Source of the DNA: Sphingomonas sp. Leaf230
GTDB lineage: Bacteria; Pseudomonadota; Alphaproteobacteria; Sphingomonadales; Sphingomonadaceae
DNA length: 64,000 nucleotides
Assembly: GCF_001421745.1 (NCBI RefSeq)
Contig: NZ_LMKW01000008.1
Location: 373,027-437,026 of the forward strand
Direction: 5' to 3'
The number at the start of each line of letters is the position of its first letter. Positions within the stretch are counted from its first letter, which is position 1. Both the position numbers and the translations under genes were made by a program. Positions 1 to 9,260 of the stretch are shown here, one piece after another. The notes below the pieces were generated by a model. It had not been told where the DNA came from. It was given only the letters and a program-made list of their open reading frames with translations, and ran no database searches.

Positions 1-2
1 CC

Positions 3-197
3 TATCGCGGCCATATCCTGAAGCCGGTCCAGGGCTGGACCAGCCACCATTCGATCGTCGAATGGAACAAGAAATGGTGGCTGTTCTATGCGGATACGCA
101 GATGAGCAACAAGAACCACCTGCGCAACGTCAAGGTGACCGAACTCAAGTTCGCGCCCGACGGCTCGATCCCGACCATCGATCCGTTCGTCAACTGA
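3..197 (+). CDS. C-terminus of a GH43-type glycosidase (partial, runs off the left edge)
   Basis: The first 65 codons in this frame read as the end of a longer protein. They include SHHSIVEWNKKWWLFYADTQ and a final IDPFVN before TGA. A tryptophan- and tyrosine-rich 'HHSIVEWNKKWWLFY' strand followed by a short 'VTELKF..DGSIPTI' tail is typical of the last blade of family 43 beta-xylosidases and alpha-L-arabinofuranosidases, which release xylose or arabinose from xylan side chains or oligomers. The stop codon overlaps the ATG of xylB (TGATG), so the two are probably co-translated. This supports a role in feeding pentose to the xylose genes downstream. Only the tail is visible, so the exact subfamily and substrate cannot be told. 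Confidence 0.7.
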   Translation, partial: YRGHILKPVQGWTSHHSIVEWNKKWWLFYADTQMSNKNHLRNVKVTELKFAPDGSIPTIDPFVN

Positions 198-1642
198 TGT
201 TCCTCGGAATCGATATCGGCACCTCGGGTGTCAAGGCCGTGGTGCTCGACCAGCATGGCAGCGTGGTGGGCCAGGGTACCGCCGCGCTGACCGTGCAGCG
301 GCCGCATCCGCTCTGGTCCGAACAGGATCCGGATGCGTGGTGGAAGGCGACGATCGCCGCGGTGCAGGCGATCGACCCGAGCGTCCGCCGATCGGTGCGC
401 GGCGTCGGGCTTGCCGGCCAGATGCATGGTGCCACCTTGCTCGACGCCGACGACAAGCCGCTCCGCCCCGCGATCCTGTGGAACGATGGCCGTTGCTTCG
501 CCGAATGCGAGGCACTGGAACGCGCCGTTCCCGACCTGCGCACCATATCGGGCAACATCGCGATGCCCGGCTTCACCGCACCAAAGCTGCTCTGGGTGCG
601 CGAGCATGAACCCGAGGTTTTCGCGAAGATCGCGACGGTGTTGCTGCCCAAGGACTATGTCCGGCTGCTGATGACCGGCGACAAGGCGTCGGACCTGTCG
701 GACAGCGCGGGCACCTTGTGGCTCGACGTCGGCGGCCGCTGCTGGAGCGACGAGATCCTCGCCGCCTGCGGACTGACGCAGGCGCAGATGCCGAAGCTGT
801 ACGAAGGGTCGGAAATAACCGGCACGCTCACCGCAGAAGTTGCCGAACTCTGGGGTATGCCGCAGGTCCCGGTCGCGGCAGGCGGCAGCGACAATGCAGC
901 GGGCGCGGTCGGCGTCGGCGTCGTCAAGGACGGCGATGCTTTGCTGTCGCTCGGCACGTCGGGCGTCATCTTCGTCGCGACCAACGACTTCCGCCCCAAT
1001 CCGGCGCGTGCGGTCCACGCCTTCTGTCACGCGCTACCCGGCATGTGGCACCAGATGTCGGTCCATCTGTCGGCGGCGTCGTGCATCGACTGGGTCGCGC
1101 GGATTACCGGTGCCGCCGGTGCCGCAGATCTGTTCGCGCGCGCCGAGGCCGCTGGCCCGGCCAGTGGCCCCGAGATCTTCCTCCCCTACCTCTCGGGCGA
1201 GCGCACGCCGCATAACGATCCGGAGGTGCGCGGCGCGTTCCTGCGCCTCGACAACGACACCGACGCCGACCGCCTGTCGCAGGCGGTGCTGGAGGGCGTG
1301 GCGTTCGCGCTCGCCGACGGCCTCGACGTGTTGCGTGAGGCGGGCACGACGGTCGAGCGCCTTGCGGTGATCGGCGGCGGTGCCCGCTCGCGCTATTGGG
1401 GCGAGGTGATCGCCGCGGCGATGGAGGTCGAGCTCGTCTACCTCCAGGGCGGCGAAGTCGGCCCCGCGCTCGGTGCGGCCCGCCTCGCCCAGATCGGCGT
1501 CGACGGTGGCGGTCCCGCCGAGATCTGCGTCGCGCCTCCCGTCTCGCACACCATCGTCCCCGACCCTGCCCTCGTCTCGGCGCTCGCCGAGAAGAAGGCC
1601 GCGTTCCGCCAAGCCTATTCCCGCATCACCCCCAAATCGTAG
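197..1642 (+). CDS. xylB: Xylulokinase
   Basis: The 481-residue protein is a FGGY-family sugar kinase that phosphorylates D-xylulose to xylulose 5-phosphate with ATP in the cytosol. It starts [18 protein letters not shown], the phosphate-1 loop of the family. It carries the GQMHG motif near residue 75, the NDGR loop, [13 protein letters not shown] in the middle, and [11 protein letters not shown] near the C-terminus (adenosine loop). Length is normal for XylB. The frame is open further upstream, but ATG at 197 overlaps the stop of the preceding glycosidase and gives the correct N-terminus. xylA follows after 8 nt, so this is a xylose operon. The stretch [20 protein letters not shown] is very like bacterial xylulokinases, and confidence is high. 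Confidence 0.95.
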   Translation: MFLGIDIGTSGVKAVVLDQHGSVVGQGTAALTVQRPHPLWSEQDPDAWWKATIAAVQAIDPSVRRSVRGVGLAGQMHGATLLDADDKPLRPAILWNDGRCFAECEALERAVPDLRTISGNIAMPGFTAPKLLWVREHEPEVFAKIATVLLPKDYVRLLMTGDKASDLSDSAGTLWLDVGGRCWSDEILAACGLTQAQMPKLYEGSEITGTLTAEVAELWGMPQVPVAAGGSDNAAGAVGVGVVKDGDALLSLGTSGVIFVATNDFRPNPARAVHAFCHALPGMWHQMSVHLSAASCIDWVARITGAAGAADLFARAEAAGPASGPEIFLPYLSGERTPHNDPEVRGAFLRLDNDTDADRLSQAVLEGVAFALADGLDVLREAGTTVERLAVIGGGARSRYWGEVIAAAMEVELVYLQGGEVGPALGAARLAQIGVDGGGPAEICVAPPVSHTIVPDPALVSALAEKKAAFRQAYSRITPKS

Positions 1643-1650
1643 GAATCCCG

Positions 1651-2958
1651 ATGTCCGACTTCTTCGCCGATATCCCCCAGATCAAATATGAGGGCCCCGA
1701 CAGCACCAACGAGCTGGCGTACCGCTTCTACGACAAGGACAAGATGGTCCTCGGCAAGCGCATGGAGGATCACCTCCGCTTCGCCGCGTGCTTCTGGCAC
1801 ACCTTCTGCTGGCCCGGTTCCGACGTGTTCGGCGGCGGCACGTTCGATCGCCCGTGGCACCGCGGCGCCAACGACAGCGCAGCAGCCGCGATGAAGCGCG
1901 AGGTCGCGTTCGAGTTCTTCAAGACGCTCGACGTGCCCTATTACTGCTTCCACGACGTCGACGTGATGGCCGACGCCGCCAACATCACCGAGCACCGGAA
2001 ATTCTTCGCCGAAGCGGTCGACCATCTCGAACAGCTCCAGGCTGCATCGGGCCGCAAGCTGCTCTGGGGCACCGCGAACCTGTTCAGCCACCCGCGCTTT
2101 GCTGCCGGCGGCGCGACCAACCCCGATCCGGAAGTGTTCGCGTTCGGTGCGATGCAGGTCCGCGATGCGCTCGAGGCGACGCACCGTCTCGGTGGCCAGA
2201 ACTACGTGCTGTGGGGCGGTCGCGAGGGCTACGAGACGCTGCTCAACACCGACATGAAGCGCGAGCTGGACAATTTCGGCCGCTTCCTGAGCCTAGTGGT
2301 CGAGCACAAGCACAAGATCGGCTTCACCGGCACGATCCTGATCGAGCCCAAGCCGTTCGAGCCGACCAAGCACCAGTACGACTTCGACACCGCGACGGTG
2401 TATGGCTTCCTCAAGCGCTATGGCCTGGAGAACGAGGTCAAGGTCAACATCGAGGCGAACCACGCAACCCTCGCCAGCCACACGTTCGAGCATGAGATCG
2501 CGACCGCCGCGGCGCTCGGCATCTTCGGCTCGATCGACGCCAATCGCGGCGATCCGCAGAACGGCTGGGATACCGATCAATTCCCGAACTCGGTCGAGGA
2601 ACTGACGCTCGCCAATCTCGAGATCATCCGCGCGGGCGGGTTCACCACCGGCGGCTTCAACTTCGACGCCAAGGTGCGGCGCCAGAGCATGGACCCGGCC
2701 GACCTGTTCTACGGTCATGTCGGCGCGATCGACGTCGTCGCGAAGGGCCTGCTCAATGCCGCCAAGCTGATCGAAGACGGTCGTATCGATGCGATCAAGA
2801 CCAAGCGTTATGCCGGCTGGGACGGTGAGTTCGGTGGCGCGATCGGTGGGCTAGACCTCGCTGGTATCGCCGACCTCGCGATCGAGCGCGGCATTGATCC
2901 CAAGCCGGTCTCTGGCCAGCAGGAGCGGATCGAGAACCTCATCAACCGAGTCCTCTGA
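1651..2958 (+). CDS. xylA: Xylose isomerase
   Basis: The 435-residue protein converts D-xylose to D-xylulose, the substrate of the kinase encoded just upstream. It shows the long (class II) xylose isomerase pattern: [17 protein letters not shown] near residues 54-70, the catalytic FHDVDV (His101, Asp104), LWGGREGYE, the metal-binding [19 protein letters not shown], and [19 protein letters not shown]. Length matches class II enzymes (about 440). ATG at 1651 follows an AGGA stretch. The frame is open upstream inside xylB, but that extension has no similarity to the family. A strong hairpin lies 9 nt after the stop. The kinase-then-isomerase order with tight spacing indicates one transcript with the GH43 gene. 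Confidence 0.96.
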   Translation: MSDFFADIPQIKYEGPDSTNELAYRFYDKDKMVLGKRMEDHLRFAACFWHTFCWPGSDVFGGGTFDRPWHRGANDSAAAAMKREVAFEFFKTLDVPYYCFHDVDVMADAANITEHRKFFAEAVDHLEQLQAASGRKLLWGTANLFSHPRFAAGGATNPDPEVFAFGAMQVRDALEATHRLGGQNYVLWGGREGYETLLNTDMKRELDNFGRFLSLVVEHKHKIGFTGTILIEPKPFEPTKHQYDFDTATVYGFLKRYGLENEVKVNIEANHATLASHTFEHEIATAAALGIFGSIDANRGDPQNGWDTDQFPNSVEELTLANLEIIRAGGFTTGGFNFDAKVRRQSMDPADLFYGHVGAIDVVAKGLLNAAKLIEDGRIDAIKTKRYAGWDGEFGGAIGGLDLAGIADLAIERGIDPKPVSGQQERIENLINRVL

Positions 2959-2967
2959 TCGACGACC

Positions 2968-2999
2968 GCCCGATCCTGCGCTCCGGCGTGGGATCGGGC
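2968..2999 (+). terminator. Terminator-like hairpin after xylA
   Basis: A perfect 9-bp stem (GCCCGATCC ... GGATCGGGC) with a 14-nt loop begins 9 nt after the xylA stop. There is no T-run after it, so it may be a processing or Rho-assisted end rather than a textbook intrinsic terminator. The rest of the gap up to 3392 shows no convincing gene. It is visibly more AT-rich around 3120-3200, where a promoter for the GntR gene would be expected. Confidence 0.45.
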
Positions 3000-3392
3000 A
3001 TGTCCCGAGAGGGCGGAAATGCGCATCGGCTGCCGGCACGCGCGGCACGATGTATCATTCGCCGACCGATCCGGGTCCGCTGATCGACCGCAACTGTGTT
3101 GCGCATGCCAAATGCGCGGCAGAATTAAGATCCCGAAATCTCCGGAAATTATTATAGGTCGACTGTCTGAACAGCCGATCGGTCGATTATATCGAAAACG
3201 ATGACTGGCCAGCCGCGCGTCATCGAACGCAGGGGCATCCGGCCGACCTACCAGCAGCCCTGACGACCGCAGCACGCCCGACTCGCGTACCGTATGCAGC
3301 CTGTATCAGGGCGTTCCGAGCCCCAGGACAGAAAATCTCTTATCGTCTCGCGATTGTCACGCGGCTATCACCCCGGTGATGGGAGCTTACCA

Positions 3393-4193
3393 ATGACGAA
3401 CTTCAATCCCGATCAGACGAGCCCGTCGTCGGATACGCCAATCGCGTCGGACGCGGCGATACCGTCGGAAAGCGCTACGCCGCCACGCCCGCCACGCGGT
3501 ACGGGACGGCGGCTGCACGGCGCGATCGCACACAAGCTGGGCACCGCGATCCTGTCGGGCGAGTATCTCCCGGGCGATACATTGTCGGGCGAAGTCGCGT
3601 TTTCGGAGGCGCTGGACGTGTCGCGCAGCGCCTACCGCGAGGCGGTCCAGGTGCTGATGGCGAAGGGATTGGTCGAAAGTCGACCCAAAACCGGCACCCG
3701 CGTGTTGCCGCGCAGTCGCTGGAACCTGCTCGATCCGGACGTGCTCGCCTGGGCCTTTGCCGGCGAACCCGACATCGACTTCGTCCGCGGCCTGTTCGAG
3801 CTGCGCGCAATCGTCGAGCCTGCCGCTGCCGCGCTGGCCGCCGAGCGACGCGATCGTGCCGACCTCGCCGTCATGAAGGAGTCGCTCGCCGCGATGCGCC
3901 GCCATACGCTGGCCACCGAAGCCGGCCGCGCCGCGGACCGCGAGTTCCACCACGCGGTGTTGCAGGCTACCCGCAACGACGCGCTCGTCGTGCTCAGCGC
4001 AAGCATCGGCGCGGCAGTCAGCTGGACCACGCAGTTCAAGCAGCGCACCCGTTCGCTTCCGCGCAATCCGATTCCTGATCACGTCCGCGTGTACGAGGCG
4101 ATCGCGGCTAGTGACCCCGCCGCCGCCAACGCGGCGATGCGCAAGCTGGTGGACCTGGCGCTCGACGATACGCAGCTGGCGATGACGCGGTAG
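3393..4193 (+). CDS. GntR-family transcriptional regulator (FadR/FCD type)
   Basis: The 266-residue protein has a disordered Ser/Pro-rich N-terminus (about 35 residues). A GntR winged helix follows (LHGAIAHKLGTAILSGEYLPGD ... SRSAYREAVQVLMAKGLVES), and then an all-helical FCD effector domain with DREFHHAVLQATRN, the usual metal/ligand-binding Asp and His pattern. ATG 3393 has a GGGAG ribosome site 7 nt upstream; the frame is open about 100 nt further but without such a site. FCD regulators in sugar-acid loci usually bind aldonates or uronates and repress catabolic genes. The gene is convergent with uxuA (9 nt between stops), and its position suggests control of the xylose or mannonate genes. 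The ligand is not known. Confidence 0.88.
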   Translation: MTNFNPDQTSPSSDTPIASDAAIPSESATPPRPPRGTGRRLHGAIAHKLGTAILSGEYLPGDTLSGEVAFSEALDVSRSAYREAVQVLMAKGLVESRPKTGTRVLPRSRWNLLDPDVLAWAFAGEPDIDFVRGLFELRAIVEPAAAALAAERRDRADLAVMKESLAAMRRHTLATEAGRAADREFHHAVLQATRNDALVVLSASIGAAVSWTTQFKQRTRSLPRNPIPDHVRVYEAIAASDPAAANAAMRKLVDLALDDTQLAMTR

Positions 4194-4202
4194 GCCTGGT
4201 TC

Positions 4203-5372
4203 CTACGCGGCGCCCCGATGCGCGATACCCGTTTCCAGCCCGCGCAGTTCCGCCAGCCCGCGCAACCGCCCGATCAGTGAATAGCCGGGGTTGGTCCGCT
4301 TGTTGAGGTCGTCCACCATCTGGTGCCCGTGATCGGGGCGCATCGGCAGCGACCGCCCGGTGCGTGCCTGCAACGCGACCAGCTCGGTCATGATCGCGGG
4401 CATGTTCGCATCGCCCTCCAGATGCGCCGCCTCGTGAAACGCGCCACCGGGTTCACGCTGCACCGATCGCAGATGCACGAAGCCGATGCGCTCGCCGAGC
4501 CGCCGGACCATCCCCGGCAGGTCGTTGTCCGCACGCACGCCGAACGATCCGCTGCAGAAACACAGCCCGTTGGCGGCCGACGGCACCGCCGCGAACAGCG
4601 CGCTGACGTCCGCCTCGGTGCTCACCACGCGCGGCAGGCCGAAGATCGGGAACGGTGGATCGTCCGGGTGCACCACCAGCCGGATGCCCTCCGCCTCGGC
4701 GACCGGACACACCGCCTCCAGGAACGCGACATGGTTCGCACGCAGGCGCGCTGCGTCGATGTCGGCATAGGTCTCGATCTGCTTGAGCAACTGCGGCGAA
4801 CTGAAGCTCTCCTCGCTCCCCGGCAGCCCGGCGATGATCGTCCGCTCCAGCGTCGTGCGCGCCGCCTCGTCCATCGCCGCGAACCGCTCGGCGGCGACGG
4901 CGACGACATCGGGTGCGTAGTCGCGCTTGGCGCCTGGGCGGCGCAGGATGTGGATGTCGTAGGCGGCCAGCGCGTGCAGCTCGAAGCGCAGCGCGCGCGC
5001 GCCGTCCGGCAACGCCCAGCTCAGGTCGGTCCGCGTCCAGTCGAGCAACGGCATGAAATTATAGGTCACCACCTCGATGCCCTGCCCCGCCAGATTCCGC
5101 AGGCTGGCGACGTAGGCCTCGATCAGCCGATCCCAGTCGCCCGAGCGCCGCTTGAGATCCTCGACGACCGGCAGGCTCTCGACCACTTTCCAGTCGAGCC
5201 CGGCGTCCTCGATCATCACGCGGCGCGCGGCGATGGCGTCGACGGTCCACACGTCGCCATTGGCGACCTCGTGCAGCGCCGTGACGATCCCGGTCGCGCC
5301 GGCCTGACGGATGGCGTTTAGCGGCACCGGGTCGTTCGGGCCAAACCAGCGCATGGTCTGGGTCATCTTCAT
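4203..5372 (-). CDS. uxuA: Mannonate dehydratase
   Basis: The 389-residue protein dehydrates D-mannonate to 2-keto-3-deoxy-D-gluconate in the hexuronate pathway, the step after glucuronate has been isomerised and reduced. Hallmarks are MRWFGPNDPVPLNAIRQAGA at the start, ATGIVTALHEV, YNFMPLLDWTRTDL, the metal-site segment RLVVHPDDPPFPIFGLPR, LCFCSGSFGVR, and MRPDHGHQMVDD near the C-terminus. The ATG at 5372 is 10 nt after a GGGG(A)T(G)AG stretch; an upstream extension of 27 codons is possible but does not look like the family. Its neighbours are an alpha-glucuronidase and GntR regulators. Together they indicate use of (4-O-methyl)glucuronic acid released from glucuronoxylan. An operator-like palindrome sits about 70 bp upstream. 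Confidence 0.95.
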   Translation of the reverse strand: MKMTQTMRWFGPNDPVPLNAIRQAGATGIVTALHEVANGDVWTVDAIAARRVMIEDAGLDWKVVESLPVVEDLKRRSGDWDRLIEAYVASLRNLAGQGIEVVTYNFMPLLDWTRTDLSWALPDGARALRFELHALAAYDIHILRRPGAKRDYAPDVVAVAAERFAAMDEAARTTLERTIIAGLPGSEESFSSPQLLKQIETYADIDAARLRANHVAFLEAVCPVAEAEGIRLVVHPDDPPFPIFGLPRVVSTEADVSALFAAVPSAANGLCFCSGSFGVRADNDLPGMVRRLGERIGFVHLRSVQREPGGAFHEAAHLEGDANMPAIMTELVALQARTGRSLPMRPDHGHQMVDDLNKRTNPGYSLIGRLRGLAELRGLETGIAHRGAA

Positions 5373-5441
5373 CGGCCGCTCATCCCCGTTTTCCCATGGC
5401 GGTGCAGCCACATGCTCACACTGTCGATAGCAACGATCGAA

Positions 5442-5453
5442 TTGGTCTGACAA
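5442..5453 (-). promoter_or_regulatory. Possible GntR/FCD operator upstream of uxuA
   Basis: On the minus strand the site reads TTGTCAGACCAA. This fits the FadR/FCD-class operator core (tnGTnnnACna, with near-symmetrical TTG and CAA arms). It lies about 70 bp upstream of the uxuA start, between uxuA and the second GntR gene (UxuR-like), next to an AT-rich TATAGG. The match rests on a short motif, so chance similarity is possible. Confidence 0.38.
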
Positions 5454-5480
5454 CCTATAAGCGCTTGGTCGCCGGACGGA

Positions 5481-6290
5481 TCAATTGGTCGGGACGCCGC
5501 CGTAACGCTGGCGAGTCGTCGCAAGCGCCAGTCGAGCCTGTTCCATTGCCATCTCCTCGGTCTGGAACAGGAGGTGGTCCATCACCGACGTCAGGTGTGC
5601 GCGCATCGCGCTACGCGCCGCCGCCGCGTCGCGCGCGCGCAAAGCATCAACGATTGCAGCATGTTCGGCGACGACCGGCCGCACCTTGGCGTTGCGCGCC
5701 TTGGCATGGAGAAGCGCGCATTCGGGCGACGTCGAGCGCAAATGCCACAAATCCTCGATCGTCCGAACCACGCCCGAATTCCGCGTCGCCTTGGCGATCG
5801 CCATGTGGAAGTCGCGATCGGCGATCTCGGTGACTTCGGTCAGCAAATTCTCGGTTGTCATGGCCTCGACCAGTCCGTCGAGCAGGTCGATCTCCGCATC
5901 GGTGATCTGGACCGCTGCGAGCGCTGCCGCCTCACCCTCGAACATGATCCGCGCTTCGGTCAGTTCGAACGCGGTGATGGCGAAACCCGGCTCTTCGCCC
6001 TGCCCCGGCAGCCGGCAGACATACGCCCCGGAGCCGACACGGACTTCGATAAAACCCTGCACTTCCAGCGCGATGAGGGCTTCGCGCACCGCCGGGCGAC
6101 TGGCGCCGTAATCGATCGCCAGCTCGCGTTCGGCGGGCAGCCGATCGCCGATCGCATAGGTGCCGGCAACCAGTTCCTTGAACAACCGCCGCGCCAGCCG
6201 CTGGTACAGGCGATCATTCGCGGGAGCGTCGTATTTTCCGACCGCGAACAGCGCGTTCTGGGAGGCGGGCTTTGCCACTGGACTTACCAA
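5481..6290 (-). CDS. GntR-family regulator, UxuR/ExuR-like (FCD domain)
   Basis: The protein has up to 269 residues: a winged-helix GntR domain at about 27-95 (LYQRLARRLFKELVAGTY, GDRLPAERELAIDYGASRP, AVREALIALEVQGFIEVRVG), then an FCD ligand-binding domain with TEARIMFEGEAAALAA and DRDFHMAIAKATRN. The 'PAERELA..GASRPAVREAL' recognition helix is typical of UxuR/ExuR-like regulators of glucuronate and galacturonate genes. It lies in the same direction as uxuA (downstream on the minus strand) and GH115. The start is uncertain: the open frame begins with TTG at 6290, while GTG at 6278 is preceded by GGTAAG and would give 265 residues. It probably represses uxuA in the absence of a uronate. Confidence 0.88.
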   Translation of the reverse strand: MVSPVAKPASQNALFAVGKYDAPANDRLYQRLARRLFKELVAGTYAIGDRLPAERELAIDYGASRPAVREALIALEVQGFIEVRVGSGAYVCRLPGQGEEPGFAITAFELTEARIMFEGEAAALAAVQITDAEIDLLDGLVEAMTTENLLTEVTEIADRDFHMAIAKATRNSGVVRTIEDLWHLRSTSPECALLHAKARNAKVRPVVAEHAAIVDALRARDAAAARSAMRAHLTSVMDHLLFQTEEMAMEQARLALATTRQRYGGVPTN

Positions 6291-6383
6291 TCTAATGTCT
6301 GCGTATTGATGCTACTACGTCGCCCTTCCCAAGGAAACTGGCATCGTCGAATCCCCTAAGGGATCGCCGCGCGGTGCGTTCCG

Positions 6384-9002
6384 TCAGGCGACGGGAACCG
6401 CGCCAAGATAGGACATCGGTACCGGGATGGTCGCCAGTACCAGCTTCTGGAGCACCATATTGTCGTCCAGCCGCCAGATCTTGATCGTATGACGGCCGCT
6501 AGCAACGTCACCAAGGCCTGTCGACAATCGTACGCCATTGTCACGCACCGCATCCGCCCAGCGCGCCTTGGCCATATTGTCCGTATCGCCTCCGGTAGGC
6601 TCGAGCACCGCACGCAGGATCTGAACCGCACCGCCGTCGATCGACACGCCGATGCGCGATCCGTCATGACCGAACGTGTCGAGCGTCGGCACGAGGTACA
6701 GCGTCACGGTAGCTGGTCCCGCCTTCGCCACGACGACATCGTATTCCAGACAGACGCCGTCACTCGCCAGCGTTGCCGGTCGACCTTGCGGCATCGCGAT
6801 CACTGCACCTGCCGTCCGACCCAGATGCGGTATCGTCGTCCAGCGCAGCCCCTTGCCGTCGCGCGCGCGACTGAAGGCGGGTGCTTCGAGGGCGACGATA
6901 CCGGCCTGCGTCGCGGGCGTCGGAACGAAGACCGGCTGCTGCCGACGCTTTGCCTCGGGCGTATCGGCGCCGACCCGGACGATACTCGGCATGGTCTGTT
7001 TGGTGGGATCGTTCCAGATGACATAGCTCATATGGACCTGCGCCATCATGCCGTCCCACTTGCCGCCGTTGATCGCGTGATACCGCTGCGTCAGTTCGCC
7101 GTCGCGCCCGAAAGCCGTTTCGACCTGGTCGGCAAAATAATTGGCGCGGGCGTCGTTCTTCGAGGCCAGCAGCCGGTTCCACGCGGTGACGTAATACATC
7201 CGGTAGAGGTTCGCGACGGCTGCCACGGGAAACTCGACCAACTGGTAATAGGCGTCGTGCTGATCCGGCCGCAGCGTGGCGCGAACCGTAAGCATCCGTG
7301 CCTCCAGCGCCTCCCACTGTGCAACCATCGCGCCGAACTCGCCGCCATCGAGGCCCTTGGGCGTAACTCCGCCTAGCGGGAAGCTGTCCTGATCGATCAA
7401 CTCGGGCTTTCGGCGTGCGACATACTGGCTGTACTGCGTGACGATCTCGCCGATCGCGCGCGCCTGTTCGGGGCCGAACGTCGCCGTCGCCCATGCGCGC
7501 GGATAGTCGGCAACCGCTGCCGGAGTCATCGCATCCGGGTTCCAGGCCTGCGCCAAGAAGAAGCCCAGCGGATATTCCATCGGCTTGATATCGCCGACGT
7601 TGACGATCCAGATCTGCGCCGCACCATGCCGGTACGCGAGGTCCATCTGCTGCCAGGTCTTCTCGATCTGGTTGGTGTTGATCCACTTGTAGTTGCGTGG
7701 ACCGCCGACATAATCGAAGTGATAATAGACGCCGTACCCACCTTTTCGCGGTGCTGCGGCGGGATCGGGCAGGCGGCGGATCTGACCCCAATTATCGTCC
7801 GAGAACAACAACGTGACGTCGTCCGGCACCTTCATGCCGTGGTCGTAATAGTCCTGTACTTCCTTGTAGAGTGCCCAGACCTGAGGCGTCTCGGTCGCCG
7901 GTTTGCCGGTCACGTCGGCGATGATCTTGCGCTGGTCGGCGACGACGCGTTCGAGCAGCCCGGTCGCGGTACCCTCGGCCATCGCCTCGTCGCCGTCTCC
8001 GCGCATGCCGACGGTGACCACCGAATCATAATGCCGGCCGCCGCCCTTCGCCATCATGCGCTCGATCCCGCCGCGCCAGAATTTCCGCAGGTTGGCGCCG
8101 TTCTTGTCATAATCCCACGCACCGCCGGTCACGCCCTTTTCCTCGTGACGATGCCATTCGGCCTGTGCGCGCAGCATCGGCTCGTGGTGCGAATTGCCCA
8201 TCACGACGCCCATCGCGTCGGCCAGCACCATGCTCGCGGGGTCGTCGTCCGCGAACGCCTTGCCCCACATGGCGGGCCACAGATAATTGCCCTTCATCCG
8301 TAGCAGCAGTTCGAAGACGTGCACGTACATCGCCGCGTTCACGCCGCCGAACGCCTTCTTCGCCCATCCGCTGAGGCAAGGATCCTCGTCGTTGATGAAG
8401 AACCCGCGATAGCGGACCTTGGGCTGGTCGCGCCGCGAACCCGCTGGGATCAGCACGTCGCGCTGACGACGGACGGGCACGTCCGCGAACCAGTGCCACG
8501 GCGAAACGCCGATCCGCTCGGATACGTCATAGGTGCCGAACACCGCGCCGCGCCGGTCGGACCCGACGATCACCAGCGCGCGCGAGACGCCCGGCATCGG
8601 GTCGTCGACGACGATCTGCCGAAACGCTTCCCATTCGCCGTGCAGGTCGGCAGCCGCGATCTTGCCGGCCGCCACGAGACGATCGATGACGGCGCTGTGG
8701 CCTAGCACGCCAATGATGACCACCGGCCCCTGCGCAACGCCGCTCGCGCCATCGGTCAGTCGCGCAGCGGTGCCGCTGACCCTCTCCAAATCGGCCGTGA
8801 AATTGGTCGCGACATGCCGAACCGCGCTGTCGGCGTCGGCATCGATCAGGACCCCTGCTGGAATGCCCTTGACGATCAGGGGAAACGCGGTCCGCGGATC
8901 GGGCGCAGCATGCGCCTCGACAGTGAGCAAGGGCAGCGTCGCCAGCGCAGCGCCACATGCGGCACCACCCATCAACGTACGGCGTGATACGGCCTGTGAC
9001 AT
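6384..9002 (-). CDS. GH115 alpha-glucuronidase (xylan alpha-1,2-glucuronidase)
   Basis: The 872-residue exported protein has a Tat-like signal peptide (SRRTLMGGAACGAALA, with a cut near AHA-AP about residue 33). The body matches family 115: residues 40-180 form the N-terminal domain with VVIIGVLGHS and ALVIVGSDRRGAVFGTYDVSE. The catalytic region follows with SPWHWFADVPVR, KVRYRGFFINDEDP, MKGNYLWPAMW, GNSHHEPM, LLFSDDNWGQIRRLP and YHFDYVGGPRNYKWIN. The C-terminal beta domain includes WRLDDNMVLQKLVL. These enzymes remove (4-O-methyl)-glucuronic acid from xylan; the acid then feeds uxuA. ATG 9002 is preceded by AGGAG at good distance. The TonB-dependent receptor lies just upstream in the same direction, 258 bp away, with no gene in the gap. 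Confidence 0.93.
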   Translation of the reverse strand: MSQAVSRRTLMGGAACGAALATLPLLTVEAHAAPDPRTAFPLIVKGIPAGVLIDADADSAVRHVATNFTADLERVSGTAARLTDGASGVAQGPVVIIGVLGHSAVIDRLVAAGKIAAADLHGEWEAFRQIVVDDPMPGVSRALVIVGSDRRGAVFGTYDVSERIGVSPWHWFADVPVRRQRDVLIPAGSRRDQPKVRYRGFFINDEDPCLSGWAKKAFGGVNAAMYVHVFELLLRMKGNYLWPAMWGKAFADDDPASMVLADAMGVVMGNSHHEPMLRAQAEWHRHEEKGVTGGAWDYDKNGANLRKFWRGGIERMMAKGGGRHYDSVVTVGMRGDGDEAMAEGTATGLLERVVADQRKIIADVTGKPATETPQVWALYKEVQDYYDHGMKVPDDVTLLFSDDNWGQIRRLPDPAAAPRKGGYGVYYHFDYVGGPRNYKWINTNQIEKTWQQMDLAYRHGAAQIWIVNVGDIKPMEYPLGFFLAQAWNPDAMTPAAVADYPRAWATATFGPEQARAIGEIVTQYSQYVARRKPELIDQDSFPLGGVTPKGLDGGEFGAMVAQWEALEARMLTVRATLRPDQHDAYYQLVEFPVAAVANLYRMYYVTAWNRLLASKNDARANYFADQVETAFGRDGELTQRYHAINGGKWDGMMAQVHMSYVIWNDPTKQTMPSIVRVGADTPEAKRRQQPVFVPTPATQAGIVALEAPAFSRARDGKGLRWTTIPHLGRTAGAVIAMPQGRPATLASDGVCLEYDVVVAKAGPATVTLYLVPTLDTFGHDGSRIGVSIDGGAVQILRAVLEPTGGDTDNMAKARWADAVRDNGVRLSTGLGDVASGRHTIKIWRLDDNMVLQKLVLATIPVPMSYLGAVPVA

Positions 9003-9260
9003 TGTCGTCTCTCCTGTCGTGAGCAGGCGGACAGCCCCGTGCCAAACCCGCTGGCCGCGCTTGGCGGACCTCGCATCGGCTATCCGTAGCCCGACCGCGC
9101 CCCGTCGGATCTGCGCGCGAAATCTCGCCGGCCTGCGCTAGTATCGTCGAACCGATCTTGCCGATCATCGGTCGGCTTGTGCGATCGTAGACCGGTCGCG
9201 ACCACGTCTTGAGCAAAATACCGACGGTGCGGTCGCATCACGACCGCACCGTCTGGTCTA

